A stretch of DNA of 57,125 nt from Aphanothece hegewaldii CCALA 016 (lineage in GTDB: Bacteria; Cyanobacteriota; Cyanobacteriia; Cyanobacteriales; Microcystaceae), in assembly GCF_003007785.1 (NCBI RefSeq), contig NZ_PXOH01000028.1, positions 1 through 57,125 of the forward strand. Direction: 5' to 3'. Position 1 is the first letter of the stretch. Every line of letters starts with the position of its first letter. The position numbers were made by a program, and so were the translations under genes. Below the pieces are notes generated by a model. The model did no database searches. It had not been told where the DNA came from and worked only from the letters and a program-made list of their open reading frames with translations. Below are positions 1 through 7,407 of this stretch, piece by piece.

Positions 1-140
1 ATCCTAGTAAGATCTGCTCTGTTCCTACGAAGTTGTGACCCAAACGCCGGGCTTCTTCTTGGGCGAGCATGATTACTAGGCTGGTTTTAAAAGCGCGTGC
101 AGTAGCCGCGACTGTCTTTTTCTGTAAAGCGTTCAAACAT
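1..140 (-). pseudogene. clpC: 5' fragment of clpC (ClpC ATPase N-terminus), disrupted
   Basis: On the minus strand an ATG at 140-138 opens with MFERFTEK, the invariant start of cyanobacterial/plastid ClpC. About 40 nt of unrelated sequence with an in-frame stop follows. The family sequence then resumes in another frame with VIMLAQEEARRLGHNF and GTEQILLG up to the window edge. This is the N-terminal repeat domain of the Hsp100 chaperone. The short insertion and frame change make the copy non-functional. A GGAG-type ribosome site precedes the ATG. The 3' end of a clpC on the same strand lies at the other edge of the window. Confidence 0.8.
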
Positions 141-242
141 GGCGTATCTCCATCACCTGCTGCTAATCCCTAATATGCTGATTTTTTAGGGCAGATGGGA
201 AAAGGCGCGGTCTGGCTGCCTCTCTCGTTCTGGCTTTTAGTG

Positions 243-271
243 TTGTTTTTTGCGTGTCGTCATGCTATAAT
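243..271 (+). promoter_or_regulatory. Sigma70-type promoter containing repeat copy 1 (inverted)
   Basis: TTGTTT (243-248), a 17-nt spacer and TATAAT (266-271) form a near-ideal promoter reading rightward. The spacer holds the core GCGTGTCGTCATGC, the reverse complement of the core repeated at 1044-1063 and 1098-1117. Transcription from here would run antisense to the minus-strand gene at 704-1015 and its out-of-frame extension. Confidence 0.55.
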
Positions 272-801
272 AGTCGTGTAGCGTTGGTTGTTGCTGTGGT
301 TGCTTCTGTTTTTTCTCGGTTCTCTGCTTTCGGTTTCTCTGGTTCCCGGTCTTCTGTTCCGTCTGGCTGCTCTGTCGCTGTCTCTTTTGTTCCGTCGGGG
401 GCTGACGTGTTCGTCGGTTGTGCGGCTGGTGTCGATGCGTTCTTCCGTTCTGCTTTTCCTTCGGCTCGTGTTTTTAATGCTTCTGCTTTCGGTTCTGGAA
501 GGAGTGCGTTTGCTGCTCGTTCGGTGGCGGTTGTTCGTGCTGTGGGGGCGGCGGCTGGTCTGTGGGTTTCGTTTCCTTCTTCCCCTTGTCCTGCTGGTCT
601 TGTCCCGTCTTCTTCTTCGTCTCGCTGTTTCTGCGGTTCGGGTTCTGGCTCTTGGGCTTCCCTTGCTTTTGCTCTTGGCTCTGGTGTTCCCTGCTTGGTT
701 TTCCTAGGTTCTCTCTCCTGTCCCGTTGGTTGGGGTTTGTCCCCTGTTCTTGGCTGCTCTGGCTGGTTTGGCTGCGGTCTCGTTCTCGGTCGCGCTGCTG
801 T
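265..801 (-). other. Long out-of-frame open stretch, likely lost C-terminal tail of the 704-1015 gene
   Basis: The minus strand has about 178 open codons in the +1 frame relative to the gene ending at 704. They read as a hydrophilic low-complexity P/E/Q/T/A/K tail, for example TGDKPQPTGQEREP, EAQEPEPEPQKQRDEEEDG and PEKPKAENREKTEATT. It closes with TAG at 267-265, inside repeat copy 1. The strand is strongly A/C/G-biased, with very few T. A single indel before 704 would fuse it to the preceding gene and give a roughly 240-250 residue protein with a disordered tail. The plus-strand Ser/Leu/Val-rich ORFs here are shadows of this bias. Confidence 0.5.
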
Positions 802-1015
802 TCAGTTGTCCTTGTTCTAGTTGTTGTTGTTGTTTTTCAAGAAGGGAGGCGATCGCTTCTCTTACTTTTTCTTGCCATTTGGGTAGCTGCTTAAGCTTCT
901 CATACTGAGATGGCGGAACCCGTAACGTCAGTTTAGCCGTACAAGGTTCCTCTCTATCGGTAGAGAATTGATGCTTTTCTAAGTCAGGGTTTCCCCCTGG
1001 TCGTCCTTTCGGCAT
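704..1015 (-). CDS. Small basic plasmid protein, possible ribbon-helix-helix regulator
   Basis: 103 residues starting MPKGRPGGNPDLEK. The middle reads AKLTLRVPPSQYEKLKQLP then WQEKVREAIASLLEKQ, which is a beta strand followed by two helices, the pattern of RHH/MetJ-Arc DNA-binding proteins. A poly-Gln helix follows. Homologous-looking small proteins with MPKG starts are common on cyanobacterial plasmids. The gene lies between copies of an operator-like repeat (252-267, 1044-1063, 1098-1117), which suggests autoregulation. Its stop at 704 may be premature, because the next frame stays open to 265. The DNA-binding role is inferred from the fold pattern only. Confidence 0.65.
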   Translation of the reverse strand: MPKGRPGGNPDLEKHQFSTDREEPCTAKLTLRVPPSQYEKLKQLPKWQEKVREAIASLLEKQQQQLEQGQLNSSATENETAAKPARAAKNRGQTPTNGTGERT

Positions 1016-1043
1016 TTTTATTAACTCAATTCTTTATCTATCC

Positions 1044-1119
1044 TAGCATGACGACACGCTATAAAGTTTTGTAAACTTTTTCAAAAACTCTTGTTTATAG
1101 CATGACGACACGCTATAAT
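1044..1119 (+). promoter_or_regulatory. Two direct operator-like repeats plus promoter for the small gene at 1152
   Basis: The 20-mer TAGCATGACGACACGCTATA occurs at 1044-1063 and again at 1098-1117. In copy 3 it fills the spacer of a consensus promoter, TTGTTT 1091-1096, 17 nt, TATAAT 1114-1119. The outer TATAGC...GCTATA halves are inverted repeats. Between the copies lies a perfect palindrome, AAAGTTT-TGT-AAACTTT (1063-1079). A repressor bound here would occlude RNA polymerase. The divergent gene starting at 1015 is the obvious candidate repressor. Confidence 0.6.
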
Positions 1120-1151
1120 AAAATCAGTTCAGTTAAAGGACATCGACCAAA

Positions 1152-1358
1152 ATGACAGCTAAAGAACTTTTACAAACGGCTCTAAAAAACTTGCTGATTG
1201 TGCAAGAAAAGGATCTTAACCTCACCATCGAAGAAGCAATGGATCTTAATGGTGCGATCGAGCGCATTTCCGATCTTGTCAAGGCTATGGAAGCAAAAGA
1301 AACAGTTAGCAAGGCAGACTTAACCTTAGCTGACCTTTTAATCAACGCTTGTAAATAA
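1152..1358 (+). CDS. Small helical protein of unknown function
   Basis: 68 residues, MTAKELLQTALKNLLIVQ..., predicted mostly helical, with Leu/Ile heptad spacing and no cysteines. It has its own consensus promoter with an embedded operator-like repeat just upstream and an AAAGGA site 12 nt before ATG. The next genes on this strand (1433 onwards) follow after a hairpin at 1365-1403. No family recognised; coding confidence rests on the promoter, ribosome site and ordinary codon use. Confidence 0.6.
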   Translation: MTAKELLQTALKNLLIVQEKDLNLTIEEAMDLNGAIERISDLVKAMEAKETVSKADLTLADLLINACK

Positions 1359-1364
1359 TCAATA

Positions 1365-1403
1365 AGCCGAGGCAGAAACCGACCAAAGTATCAGACCTCG
1401 GCT
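1365..1403 (+). terminator. Strong hairpin between small genes
   Basis: Perfect 8-bp stem AGCCGAGG / CCTCGGCT with a loop of 23 nt, seven bases after the stop of the 1152 gene. There is no U-tract after it, so it may be an attenuating or mRNA-stabilising hairpin rather than a classic intrinsic terminator. Confidence 0.45.
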
Positions 1404-1432
1404 CATCCCCAAATTTCAATGAGGTAATTTCC

Positions 1433-1837
1433 ATGTTAAACGATGCAGTTTTAAAAATTTCACCCAACGGTAGTTTTAAAGTCTCTCAACTGTGTGAAAG
1501 TGTGGCAATTTGTGAATCTTCTAAAGATCCGCATGGTTGGGGCAATGCAACAGAGACAGAGCCAGCCTTTATGGTTTATCTAGGCTGCCAAAAAGACGAG
1601 GTAGCAGGATACGTTAAAACTTTAAACACCTTCTATCGCTGCTATTGGTGTGAAGTTCGCAAGCCTAAATATCTCAAAAAATTTGAAGCAGAAATCAAGA
1701 TCCGAGGGATGCAGCGTTATTCGGATAGTCACAGTTTCGGGCTTGATTACTTAGTCGAATCAGAAGAATCCAAGCATTTCGGCTGTGATTACGACGAGTA
1801 CAACTATTACACCACAGGCTACATACCACGCTGGTAA
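1433..1837 (+). CDS. Hypothetical plasmid protein, Cys/Tyr-rich
   Basis: 134 residues starting MLNDAVLKISPNGSFK after a GAGGTAA ribosome site. It contains FYRCYWCEVRKPKYLKK and a Tyr/Asp-rich C-terminus (FGCDYDEYNYYTTGY). It has several cysteines but no clear CxxC metal-binding pairs. It is the first of a co-oriented run of small genes to 5130, typical of the variable early segment of cyanobacterial plasmids. Family not recognised. Confidence 0.6.
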   Translation: MLNDAVLKISPNGSFKVSQLCESVAICESSKDPHGWGNATETEPAFMVYLGCQKDEVAGYVKTLNTFYRCYWCEVRKPKYLKKFEAEIKIRGMQRYSDSHSFGLDYLVESEESKHFGCDYDEYNYYTTGYIPRW

Positions 1838-1912
1838 AGGTTTTTGTTCTTAGTGGCCAGTAAGAAGCTGGTCACTCCATCCCATCAACTACATCGCTCT
1901 TGGACTTTTAAG

Positions 1913-2236
1913 ATGATTATCCGTTCTAAATCTTTCACAAATTGGTTTAAGGCCAACCTACACGAATATGCAGAAGACATCGCCTTACATGGGGCTGATG
2001 GCGGATTTCCCTACATTACTTACACCAGCGATACTGTCAAGATTTTTGACAAATTTGCTGACGAGATCTGGGACATGGCCGTAGAAGATGCCGAAGATAC
2101 AGGTTACAAAAACGTCGCCGCTATGATTGCCGAATTTGGACGCAGCGATATGTTAGACGACTTTGACTCTTTTAAAAACCTAATGGTCTGGTATGCCTGC
2201 GAGAAATTCGCTCATCAGCTAATTGACGGTAAGTAG
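1913..2236 (+). CDS. Hypothetical acidic plasmid protein
   Basis: 107 residues from ATG 1913 (MIIRSKSFTNWFKANL...). An upstream in-frame TTG at 1844 would add a leader without conserved character, so the ATG is preferred. The protein is acidic and aromatic-rich, with ITYTSDTVKIFDKFADEIWD and a helical C-terminus. It sits in the same-strand run of small plasmid genes. The composition resembles small phage/plasmid anti-restriction-type acidic proteins, but no diagnostic motif was seen, so function is left open. Confidence 0.6.
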   Translation: MIIRSKSFTNWFKANLHEYAEDIALHGADGGFPYITYTSDTVKIFDKFADEIWDMAVEDAEDTGYKNVAAMIAEFGRSDMLDDFDSFKNLMVWYACEKFAHQLIDGK

Positions 2237-2294
2237 TGAAAAGTTATCTTTCAACAAACAGAAATTGACACAAAAATACAAGGAGTAAATCACA

Positions 2295-2960
2295 ATGGCT
2301 ACGAAAAAATCTAATTCTAATCAATTTAGCGTCTTTGGTACACGTCCTGACAATGCAATCTGCTTACCCGATATTCCCTATTCCGTGCGGCTCAACTGCA
2401 AAGATGGCGGCTTGTTTATCGGTGGTTACGAAGCCCAACACCGCAAAACTAACCCAGACCAAAAGGTAGATATTGCAATCATCAAAGCTTCCAAATTCTT
2501 CGGTACTTTGGGGAAAACTGAAAACGTGCTGTGGATTCAACTATTTTATATTGCTGCTCCCAACGTTCCCCTAGAAATTCTGCCCAAAAATACGGTCTGT
2601 TGTAGCTATATCAAAAAGCAATCGATCGCCCACTTATTTAACAAAGTGCAAGAAGCAATGAGTTATGGAGATCCAGGCTTTGGGATTTTCACCTTAAGCT
2701 TTAACAAGGAAATAGGGGAAAAAGGGATTTATTACACCGTAAATTTTGACTGGCGAGAACGGCAGTCAGAGGAAGAACACCAACAGCTTGAACTCATCAA
2801 AGCCTTCATGAGTACAACTGGCGACCAACTGACTGATTTAGAGGGAACCCGCGCCCTTACCTGTGTAAACGGCTGGTCTTCTGAGCAGTTACAAGCGTTG
2901 ATCGCCCAACGCCAAGAACTAGGCGGAAACCCGAATCAGCGTAGTTTACCTGCTGCTTAA
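2295..2960 (+). CDS. Hypothetical 221-residue plasmid protein
   Basis: Starts MATKKSNSNQFSVFGTRPDN 9 nt after a clear AAGGAG site. The N-terminal half is beta-rich (SVRLNCKDGGLFIGGY; NVLWIQLFYIAAPNVP); the C-terminal half is helical and Gln-rich (SSEQLQALIAQRQELGG). Its position directly before a Gp157-like gene is compatible with an accessory ssDNA or recombination role, but that is inference from context only. No family motif recognised. Confidence 0.65.
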   Translation: MATKKSNSNQFSVFGTRPDNAICLPDIPYSVRLNCKDGGLFIGGYEAQHRKTNPDQKVDIAIIKASKFFGTLGKTENVLWIQLFYIAAPNVPLEILPKNTVCCSYIKKQSIAHLFNKVQEAMSYGDPGFGIFTLSFNKEIGEKGIYYTVNFDWRERQSEEEHQQLELIKAFMSTTGDQLTDLEGTRALTCVNGWSSEQLQALIAQRQELGGNPNQRSLPAA

Positions 2961-3041
2961 TTAACGTGCATTGACCAGTTATCGTCTATCGGTCACTGGT
3001 CACTTCACTGATAACTAATAACTGAAATAGGAATTGCAAAA

Positions 3042-3272
3042 ATGACACTTACTAAAGAACAACTCAAATACCTCGTGACCGCCATTGCCACCTTAGACTG
3101 GAAAACTAATTTTTATGAACTTTGCCGAATTCTTGAAATTGACCCCAATAACAAGATTTATGCCGAAGAAAAATGGGAGCAATTTCACAAGTTGAGCGCA
3201 GCTTTAAACTACTTCGATTTGGATTCTTTGATGAAGCTGCTGGAAGCTTACGAGCAACAAAAAGGCAATTGA
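3042..3272 (+). CDS. Small helical protein of unknown function
   Basis: 76 residues, MTLTKEQLKYLVTAIATLDWKTNFYELCRILEID..., entirely helical by composition and ending in EAYEQQKGN. A GGAATTG site lies about 8 nt before ATG. The order 2295-3042-3331 on one strand with short gaps suggests co-transcription. No family recognised. Confidence 0.6.
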   Translation: MTLTKEQLKYLVTAIATLDWKTNFYELCRILEIDPNNKIYAEEKWEQFHKLSAALNYFDLDSLMKLLEAYEQQKGN

Positions 3273-3330
3273 TAACTTAACAAAGTTTTTGGGAGAGGGT
3301 TCCTTCTCTCCCATTAAAGGAGAAAAAATC

Positions 3331-3876
3331 ATGACTCAACAAACAATTCGACTCTGGGAACTATCCGAAGAAATTCAACAGCTAGAAAACGCGATCGCGC
3401 TCATTCAAGAGGACGAAACCTTAACCGACTCTGAACGAGAAACCAAACTAGAGCAAGCCTTTTCCCAATGGCTACAAACTGGGGAATCTTTCAAGACCAA
3501 AGCCGAACAGGTGGCCGCCTACATTCGCCACCAAGAGAGCCTGTCAGAAGCACGCAAAGCCGAAGCGAAACGGATTCGCACTCTAGCAGAACAAGCGGAG
3601 AATACTGCTACTCGGTTGAGACACTATCTAACGTTGCAGATGCAACACGCCCAAATCAACCGCATTGATGGGGTAACGGTCAAAATTGGACTTCGGAAGA
3701 AACCGCCGCGAGTGCTATTAAATGTTTCTCCAAAGGAATTACCCCCCGAATACGTTCAGGTAGAGTACACGCCGAAGCTGACCAAAATTAAAGAACTACT
3801 CAAAACTGATGCTCAAGGGGTTATCGGTTGGGCTTTCCTCTCTGAATCACACGAATACTCAGTTATTATCCGCTAG
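3331..3876 (+). CDS. Siphovirus Gp157-like protein
   Basis: About 181 residues from ATG 3331, chosen because AAAGGAG lies 8 nt upstream; a longer reading from 3289 has no such site. Domain order matches the Gp157 family: an N-terminal helical segment (LWELSEEIQQLENAI), a long coiled coil (about 50-110), then the conserved C-terminal beta element VKIGLRKKPPRVLLNV followed by LPPEYVQVEYTPKLTKIKELL. In phages Gp157 proteins are linked to resistance or early functions and often neighbour recombination genes. The biochemical role is not settled. Identification rests on the RKNPP/LPxEYV-type motif. Confidence 0.8.
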   Translation: MTQQTIRLWELSEEIQQLENAIALIQEDETLTDSERETKLEQAFSQWLQTGESFKTKAEQVAAYIRHQESLSEARKAEAKRIRTLAEQAENTATRLRHYLTLQMQHAQINRIDGVTVKIGLRKKPPRVLLNVSPKELPPEYVQVEYTPKLTKIKELLKTDAQGVIGWAFLSESHEYSVIIR

Positions 3877-3930
3877 AACAAAGGCAAGCATCTTCCCTAA
3901 TTAAGTCATCCACTACCCTTGATAACTACA

Positions 3931-4608
3931 ATGAGAAAACCATTTTGCCCAATAGAACATGAATGCCCTGAAAAATATTGTCCAAACCGAGACAACTGCA
4001 AGGACTTAACTTACAGTTGGGAAATTCCTTATTACATTGAAGATGGAGTACTAATTGTTAAAGAATACGCGCATCGATACGACTGGAACAAAGAAGCGCA
4101 AGGGTTAGGTTGGGAAGTTCCTAGTTATTGCTTTTTACCATCTGGAGACTACAATTCAATTTATGGTACTTATCATGATCAGGAAATAATTCAGAGAATA
4201 AAACAAGCTTGGTTTGAAGCTGGATGGGCTAGTGCTATCCCACTTACTGAAAAACCATTATCCCCAAAAAAAATGAAAGTCTGCCCAAAATGCGGAAACC
4301 CCGAAATTTATAGAAAGCACCCCCACAGCCTAGATATCTACTGCGATCGCTGCGGTCATTTAGGCCGCGTGTCCCAAGTTCTCAAACCATTTCTTGAGAG
4401 CAAAGTCTATCGAAGAAAATCCCCTAAAGGAACGCACACGGTACAAGTCTGGCTGTGTCCAAATAACAAAAGACACTACTCCTTTTCTATTACCTACGGA
4501 CAGGGAATGATGGCCTTTAACGAATTTCCTGAAGACCCCTATTTGAGCGGCTGTTTCGAGAATGCTGGCGAAGCTTTAAAGGCAGGAATTGAAGAAGCGA
4601 ACAGATGA
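3931..4608 (+). CDS. Zinc-ribbon protein of unknown function
   Basis: 225 residues from ATG 3931; the in-frame TTG at 3919 is less likely. Two Cys clusters are visible. The N-terminal one is CPIEHECPEKYCPNRDNC, with closely spaced Cys and a His. The central one is CPKCG then CDRCG about 18 residues later, a classical zinc ribbon. The remainder is aromatic-rich without enzymatic motifs. Metal binding is well supported; nucleic-acid binding is inferred. It ends the run of small genes before an intergenic gap. Confidence 0.65.
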   Translation: MRKPFCPIEHECPEKYCPNRDNCKDLTYSWEIPYYIEDGVLIVKEYAHRYDWNKEAQGLGWEVPSYCFLPSGDYNSIYGTYHDQEIIQRIKQAWFEAGWASAIPLTEKPLSPKKMKVCPKCGNPEIYRKHPHSLDIYCDRCGHLGRVSQVLKPFLESKVYRRKSPKGTHTVQVWLCPNNKRHYSFSITYGQGMMAFNEFPEDPYLSGCFENAGEALKAGIEEANR

Positions 4609-4734
4609 AACATGGATGCTGTAAACAAGTTTTGTCCCTCGGCTGTTGGGGGACATTTCCCTAAATTAGCGAACACAAATTAGTACAATGAGGAGGGGCA
4701 ACCCTCTAAACGATGAAAGAATGGAGGAAAAACA

Positions 4735-5130
4735 ATGAATGACAACCAATTTCAGCAATGGCTAAAGCTTCAAGAAAGACAAGTTGCAGCATTGGAAAAG
4801 ATAGCAATCGCACTTGATCGCCTTGCTCCAGAAAAGCCAGCACCCAACTATAAACAGTCCCTGAAAAACTTCCCTACCTTCGATTGGTCTTCCATCGATG
4901 CTGAGGTGGAAAAAATGGATCGTTATGGTGCGGCGATCGTCATCTGGAATAATCAACGTTATGTTAGACGATCGCCTGAGAACAGTTACGGTGCGGCGAT
5001 TTTCTTTACAAGGTGTGTGGGTAAGGACGAGACTGGCAAAAACAAATATGAAAGGTTAATTACCTTTGAGCCAATACAAGAGTTAAAAGTCAGGCCGATC
5101 AGCCGCGATGCTGAATCAATGATTCAATAG
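4735..5130 (+). CDS. Conserved cyanobacterial plasmid protein with ssDNA-binding-like pattern
   Basis: 131 residues after a TGGAGG site. An N-terminal coiled coil (FQQWLKLQERQVAALEKIA) is followed by a compact domain with the repeated pattern YGAAIVIWNNQRYVRRSPEN / YGAAIFFTRCVGKDETGK and YERLITFEP. This arrangement, including RxSPxNxxG and an ITF strand, recurs in hypothetical proteins of cyanobacterial plasmids. A role in DNA metabolism is plausible but unproven. Confidence 0.65.
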   Translation: MNDNQFQQWLKLQERQVAALEKIAIALDRLAPEKPAPNYKQSLKNFPTFDWSSIDAEVEKMDRYGAAIVIWNNQRYVRRSPENSYGAAIFFTRCVGKDETGKNKYERLITFEPIQELKVRPISRDAESMIQ

Positions 5131-5350
5131 TAAGGTATTAAATGGTTAAATCAGATGGTGGCGTGCGCCTTTCTATTTTGATTGATCATCAGAGCGATCG
5201 TTCATTGACTCCTTAACCTCGAATTGAACTTTTTTGACTTAACATCAAGTCATCTATTACTCAAATGAATACAACAAAACAAAACCTAAATTTGTTGCAA
5301 AAAGACTTACATAAACTCTTAGATTTTGTCAAAGTAATTATTAATAATTA

Positions 5351-5599
5351 CTAACGCACGTTAAGCTCGGCTAAATCATAAAAAAGAGGAATTAGCTTTT
5401 CGGACTTTACCGTTAAAAGAGCATAGGTTTGTCCTCGATCATCGGAAAATTCAACCTCAAATGCTTCTCCATCTTTATATTCTTCAACAACTGTCCCGAC
5501 TTGTCCCCGACGCAAAATAATTTCTATTGAAGTCATGAATCGATGAGTTTTTGTATCTTCAACCAGAGCCACTGTATCGTGTAGTTTAATTTGAGTCAT
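5351..5599 (-). CDS. DUF4926 domain protein
   Basis: 82 residues. The whole protein matches DUF4926: KLHDTVALVED, then RRGQVGTVVEEYKDGEAFEV, EFSDDRGQTYALLTV and a terminal LIPL. These small SH3-like barrels are common in cyanobacteria, often beside DUF6883-type or toxin-like genes. Here it is alone, followed on the same strand by the HNH pair upstream. Function unknown; antitoxin-like roles have been suggested for neighbours in other genomes but nothing here shows it. Confidence 0.85.
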   Translation of the reverse strand: MTQIKLHDTVALVEDTKTHRFMTSIEIILRRGQVGTVVEEYKDGEAFEVEFSDDRGQTYALLTVKSEKLIPLFYDLAELNVR

Positions 5600-5656
5600 A
5601 ATTATCTAAAAAGTGAAGGTAAATCATTTCAAACGACGACAATATAGAAACTGCGG

Positions 5657-6113
5657 CTAACTCATTTTTCTTTCAATAGGATCTGTGCTAGGAGGATGCC
5701 AACCTCCTTTTATCCAAAACCGACGCGCTTTTACAATAAAACCATCATTATGAAATTCATCATTTAGATCTAAACGCTGTACTGTTGCTCGTCCTACTGG
5801 AGTTAAACCGATAATTTTCAAGCCATCTGCTGTCCAGATAAAATGACTTGACCATTTCTCTTGACGTGGATTAAATAATGAAACTTCTTCCTGTGACGAG
5901 CGGATCGATTCCTGTGACAAAGTTATAACGATATCGATTACATCGTTGACACGCAAGAGCTAAATTAACCAGTTCGTCAGATCCACCTAATGACCGAGGA
6001 ATCAGGTGATCAATCTCAAATAAAGCAGCACTGGCATCTTCAGATGAATGACAATATTCACAGAGATAATTAGCTCTCGCTCTAACTTGTAATCGGATAG
6101 TAGAATCGATCAT
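5657..6113 (-). pseudogene. HNH endonuclease, frameshifted
   Basis: The first part (from ATG 6113) reads ARANYLCEYCHSSEDASAA, FEIDHLIPRSLGG and LALACQRCNR, a full HNH core with two CxxC zinc pairs and DH plus N residues. Near 5905-5915 the frame breaks. The family C-terminus continues in another frame with QEEVSLFNPRQEKWSSHFIW, GLKIIGLTPVGRATVQRLD and a WHPP end at 5657. Deleting one base in the CCGCTCGTCAC stretch restores DPLSQEEVSLF. The cause is either a real inactivating indel or a sequencing error. The start overlaps the preceding gene by ATGA. Confidence 0.8.
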
Positions 6114-6352
6114 TTCGATTGAGCAATAATCTTAGCATTGAGCAGAGTAAAAATCTGATTGAGTTCTAAAATTCCCGCCAGTTCTGCTTCTTCTTCTGAG
6201 TTTAATTGTCCTTGTTTCTCCTGTTCGGAAAGGGTATCTAAACGAGCTTGCAATTCTTCAGTAAATTTGAATAAGTAAAGTCCTTTAACTTGAGAAAATT
6301 GAATTTCTTTTTCGATCCATGATGAAGGCTTGACCATCAGTTCTGTTAGCAT
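6110..6352 (-). CDS. Small partner protein of the HNH nuclease
   Basis: About 80 residues from ATG 6352 (MLTELMVKPSSWIEKEIQFS); an upstream TTG at 6382 is possible. Conserved-looking text QFSQVKGLYLFKFTEELQAR and EAELAGILELNQIF is typical of a short protein found immediately upstream of this HNH family in cyanobacteria. It overlaps the HNH start by 4 nt (ATGA), so the two are translationally coupled. Whether it acts as antitoxin, chaperone or subunit is unknown. Confidence 0.7.
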   Translation of the reverse strand: MLTELMVKPSSWIEKEIQFSQVKGLYLFKFTEELQARLDTLSEQEKQGQLNSEEEAELAGILELNQIFTLLNAKIIAQSK

Positions 6353-6483
6353 ATCTCTCTTTTTTTTCACTCCTAAGCGCAATCATTTTCAACTTTTAAA
6401 ACGAATTTGAAAATCTTATTGTTACTCGTAATTATATCATCTTTCATTTTTTAAAGAGCTTATTTATTACTAAAAAATAAATA

Positions 6484-7380
6484 CTATTTAAATTTAATTA
6501 TTCCATAATTTCTTTCTAAAATAAATAACATCTCATCTTCTAATTCAGTCAAACAAGATCGCTTTAACTTTCCTAGTATTCCTAAAAAAGCATAGGCTGT
6601 CTCTTCTAAATCGTCTCTTATAAGTAGCCGTTTAATCCGATTACACAACTGCTGAACTGATTGACACTCGTCCGATGTATAGCCGAGTTCTTTAATATAC
6701 TCAATTCTCACTCCATCAGCAACTCCGTTCCAGAATTGTAGATCGCAACTAAATTCATGTACCGCAGTAATGATCGCCCAACAGCCATTTTTCCCGCGTA
6801 ATTTTGGGTTATCTTTGGCCATTACTCCAACGACTTCAGAGACTTCAAAGATATTATGAGGTTTGTCTTGAAAAAGCTGCACCGCTTCTCTAACGAGTCT
6901 TGCTGGCGGGACTTTAAAGGAGGCTTCTGTTACCGCTTGACTCCACGCGACGAGTTGTTCTGGTGGTTCTAAAACAGACAGGGGACGGACTTGATACTCA
7001 GTCGTTGGGAGAATTTGACAACGATTCGTTGACAAGTTTTGGAAAATTTCAGCACCCGCAATGAGGTAATAAGATTTTTGACGACTATGACCAAAGCGAT
7101 CGCGGCAGTATTCCTCAAAGGTGGTATGAGTGTTGCGGTACAGTTTTCTGTCTCGCAGTTCTTTGAGGGCTGACCCCGCTTCATAAAAGGCTCTCTCGAC
7201 TTTTTTCTCTAGGCGTTTTTTTTCCTTTTCCTCAGTATCGGTTAATGGCTCAACTTCGTCGTTGATCTTTTCTACGGTAATCGAGGTAACGGAGATTGTC
7301 GTAGTGTCTCTTCCTGCTTCAGCCAAGATTTCATCGATTTCGACTTGTGTAATTTCATCTTTAGCTCGTCTAGCCATCAC
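6484..7380 (-). CDS. Cyanobacterial plasmid DNA-binding/partition-like protein
   Basis: 298 residues. An acidic N-terminus leads into a helical region with ERAFYEAGSALKELRDRKLY and FEEYCRDRFGHSRQKSYYLI, which looks like an HTH-containing ParB/phage-regulator type segment. YQVRPLSVLEPPEQLVAW resembles the recognition region of plasmid replication/partition proteins in cyanobacteria. The C-terminal part (GKNGCWAIITAVHEFSCDLQ...) is a small beta domain. A similar architecture recurs on cyanobacterial plasmids. No parA is adjacent, so a regulatory or replication-control role is equally possible. Confidence 0.55.
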   Translation of the reverse strand: MMARRAKDEITQVEIDEILAEAGRDTTTISVTSITVEKINDEVEPLTDTEEKEKKRLEKKVERAFYEAGSALKELRDRKLYRNTHTTFEEYCRDRFGHSRQKSYYLIAGAEIFQNLSTNRCQILPTTEYQVRPLSVLEPPEQLVAWSQAVTEASFKVPPARLVREAVQLFQDKPHNIFEVSEVVGVMAKDNPKLRGKNGCWAIITAVHEFSCDLQFWNGVADGVRIEYIKELGYTSDECQSVQQLCNRIKRLLIRDDLEETAYAFLGILGKLKRSCLTELEDEMLFILERNYGIIKFK

Positions 7381-7407
7381 ATCAACTCTCTTTTAACATT
7401 AATTTCA

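Noticed and set aside
254..894. Overlapping plus-strand ORFs of 188, 139 and 110 residues rich in Ser, Leu, Val and Phe
   Set aside because: They arise from the strong base bias of the strand opposite to a plausible hydrophilic coding stretch and show no protein-like pattern.
5265..5354. A 29-codon plus-strand ORF (MNTTKQNLNLLQKDLHKLL...)
   Set aside because: Too short, no clear ribosome site, and it runs into the end of the DUF4926 gene.
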